Assembly (NCBI GenBank): GCA_031380225.1
Contig: JANNFX010000161.1
Span: forward strand, 1 to 21,331
Direction of reading: 5' to 3'
Source of the DNA: JANNFX01 sp031380225
GTDB lineage: Bacteria > Pseudomonadota > Alphaproteobacteria > Rhizobiales > Hyphomicrobiaceae
DNA: 21,331 bases
The notes below the pieces were generated by a model. That model worked only from the letters and a program-made list of their open reading frames with translations. It was not told where the DNA came from and did no database searches. A program made the translations under genes and the position numbers. This document shows positions 20,496 through 21,331 of the stretch, in pieces. Position 1 is the first letter of the stretch. Each line of letters begins with the position of its first letter.

Positions 20496-21331
20496 TTACG
20501 CAATCTCTCCGAGCAGCAGGGACTTGTACGGAAGCCAGAGCACGGCTGCGAACTGTCCGAGATGGAGCCAGACAAATAGAGATGCAGCATAGATCAGTAC
20601 TGTTGAGACAATCCAGAAGTCGCGGGCGCCGCGCATTTCCTGAAGCTCAGGCAGACGTGAGAAGACCACGAGTTGCAATGGAATAAGGTACAGTCCCATG
20701 CGGTCGACAGCGGTGCTTTCAATCGTTGCCAACGGCACCGCCGCAAGTGCCGCAAGTGCAAATATCGTCCACAGGCCTCGATCTTGAAAACGCTGACCCC
20801 AACGTTTCCAGTGCAGAAAGAATAACGCCGCCGCGACTGCACTGGCTAAAGCCCGGCTGACCGCTCCTGCTGACGAGTAGTGTTCAATATCGACGTAGTT
20901 CGAGAACAAAGCTTCTATGCGGAACACGTAGTCTTGCGCCAGTAACGCAACGCCCAAAGTGGCAAATGCCAACTTAAGGGTCGCTGCAAATTTGTTTTGT
21001 TGAAAATCAAACGCGAAATAGACCAGCGGCGCCATCACAATCGCCGTGCTGTGGAAAGTTGCGGCCAAGAATACAATTGCCAAATATCGGGCGGGCATTT
21101 TGTCATAGATAAAAGTGTAGCCCCACATCAGGATGCCAATGGCAATGCCCTGGCGCGTATATCCCATCACCACCACGATAAAGAGGTACGCAATTGAGAT
21201 TGCCAGCATCAAAATCGGCCGCCGTTCCCGAATGGCGAACTGATAGAAACCCGAAAGATAGATCAAGGCGCCAGCGGCATTGACACCATAGATACCGGCG
21301 TTGAGCTGGCAAGATATCCAATTCAGCAGCC
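20496..21331 (-). CDS. EpsG-like polysaccharide polymerase (5' part outside window)
   Basis: The frame is open to the right edge, so about 278 C-terminal codons are visible and the first part is missing. At the edge it reads LNWISCQLNAGIYGVNAAGALIY-type sequence (split here into NWISCQLNAGIYG and VNAAGALIYLSGFY), followed by GYTRQGIAIG. This is the hallmark pattern of the EpsG family: a hydrophobic helix, NW.S, GVN, and the RQ..A..I segment. About eight membrane helices remain. Family members are inner-membrane polymerases or polymerase-like proteins of exopolysaccharide and capsule systems. Its stop is 1 nt from the acyltransferase start, so the genes are cotranscribed. An internal TTG at 21266 is not a real start. 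Confidence 0.88.
   Translation of the reverse strand, partial: LLNWISCQLNAGIYGVNAAGALIYLSGFYQFAIRERRPILMLAISIAYLFIVVVMGYTRQGIAIGILMWGYTFIYDKMPARYLAIVFLAATFHSTAIVMAPLVYFAFDFQQNKFAATLKLAFATLGVALLAQDYVFRIEALFSNYVDIEHYSSAGAVSRALASAVAAALFFLHWKRWGQRFQDRGLWTIFALAALAAVPLATIESTAVDRMGLYLIPLQLVVFSRLPELQEMRGARDFWIVSTVLIYAASLFVWLHLGQFAAVLWLPYKSLLLGEIA

Noticed and set aside
1..21331. CRISPR array, tRNA or rRNA gene, insertion sequence, prophage
   Set aside because: No regularly spaced direct repeats, no tRNA-like cloverleaf noticed, and no transposase, integrase or phage structural protein in any frame.

Overview
The window looks like chromosomal DNA of an alphaproteobacterium, most likely Hyphomicrobiales (Rhizobiales). 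The evidence is indirect: moderately high GC, a TorF-type (Gcw_chp) porin, a YkuD L,D-transpeptidase, a compact EutBC pair without microcompartment genes, a NusG paralogue next to polysaccharide genes, and a perfect TTAA-N7-TTAA (CtrA-like) box. No rRNA, tRNA, CRISPR array, transposase or phage gene was seen, so the content is core/accessory metabolism rather than a mobile island.

Left part (1-8110), nitrogen and small-molecule metabolism: the 3' end of an unrecognised gene; an exported L,D-transpeptidase; alanine dehydrogenase (ald) divergent from an Lrp/AsnC regulator; an outer-membrane TorF-type porin; ethanolamine ammonia-lyase eutB-eutC with a 4-nt overlap; and, convergent to them, an APC-superfamily permease. 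Strong hairpin terminators separate ald from the L,D-transpeptidase gene, lrp from the porin, and eutC from the permease. A plausible reading is uptake of ethanolamine or a related amine or amino acid by the permease, cleavage by EutBC to acetaldehyde and ammonia, and alanine/ammonia interconversion by Ald under Lrp control.

Middle part (8366-14603): a GT4 glycosyltransferase on the minus strand, then on the plus strand a 76-aa protein, a soluble histidine kinase with no sensor or receiver domain, a HerA/DUF87-type ATPase with a low-complexity tail, and a bifunctional mannose-1-phosphate guanylyltransferase/mannose-6-phosphate isomerase. A perfect CtrA-like box precedes the small gene and a one-mismatch copy precedes the kinase, which hints at cell-cycle control. 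An ops-like element lies between the ATPase gene and the GDP-mannose gene.

Right part (14613-21331): a minus-strand, translationally coupled run of DUF1330 protein, trmD, a two-helix membrane protein of unknown function and a short-chain dehydrogenase. This places trmD outside its usual rpsP-rimM-trmD-rplS setting. Next comes a plus-strand NusG paralogue (RfaH-like), then a minus-strand polysaccharide operon: EpsG-like polymerase (5' end outside the window), acyltransferase-3 and a GT4 glycosyltransferase. Together with the GDP-mannose enzyme and the other GT4 this suggests an acylated, mannose-containing exopolysaccharide locus with its own processive antiterminator.

I found no clear-cut undescribed system. 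The most interesting leads are the small protein/orphan kinase/HerA-like ATPase cluster with CtrA-like boxes, and the NusG paralogue with ops-like elements before manC and before itself.
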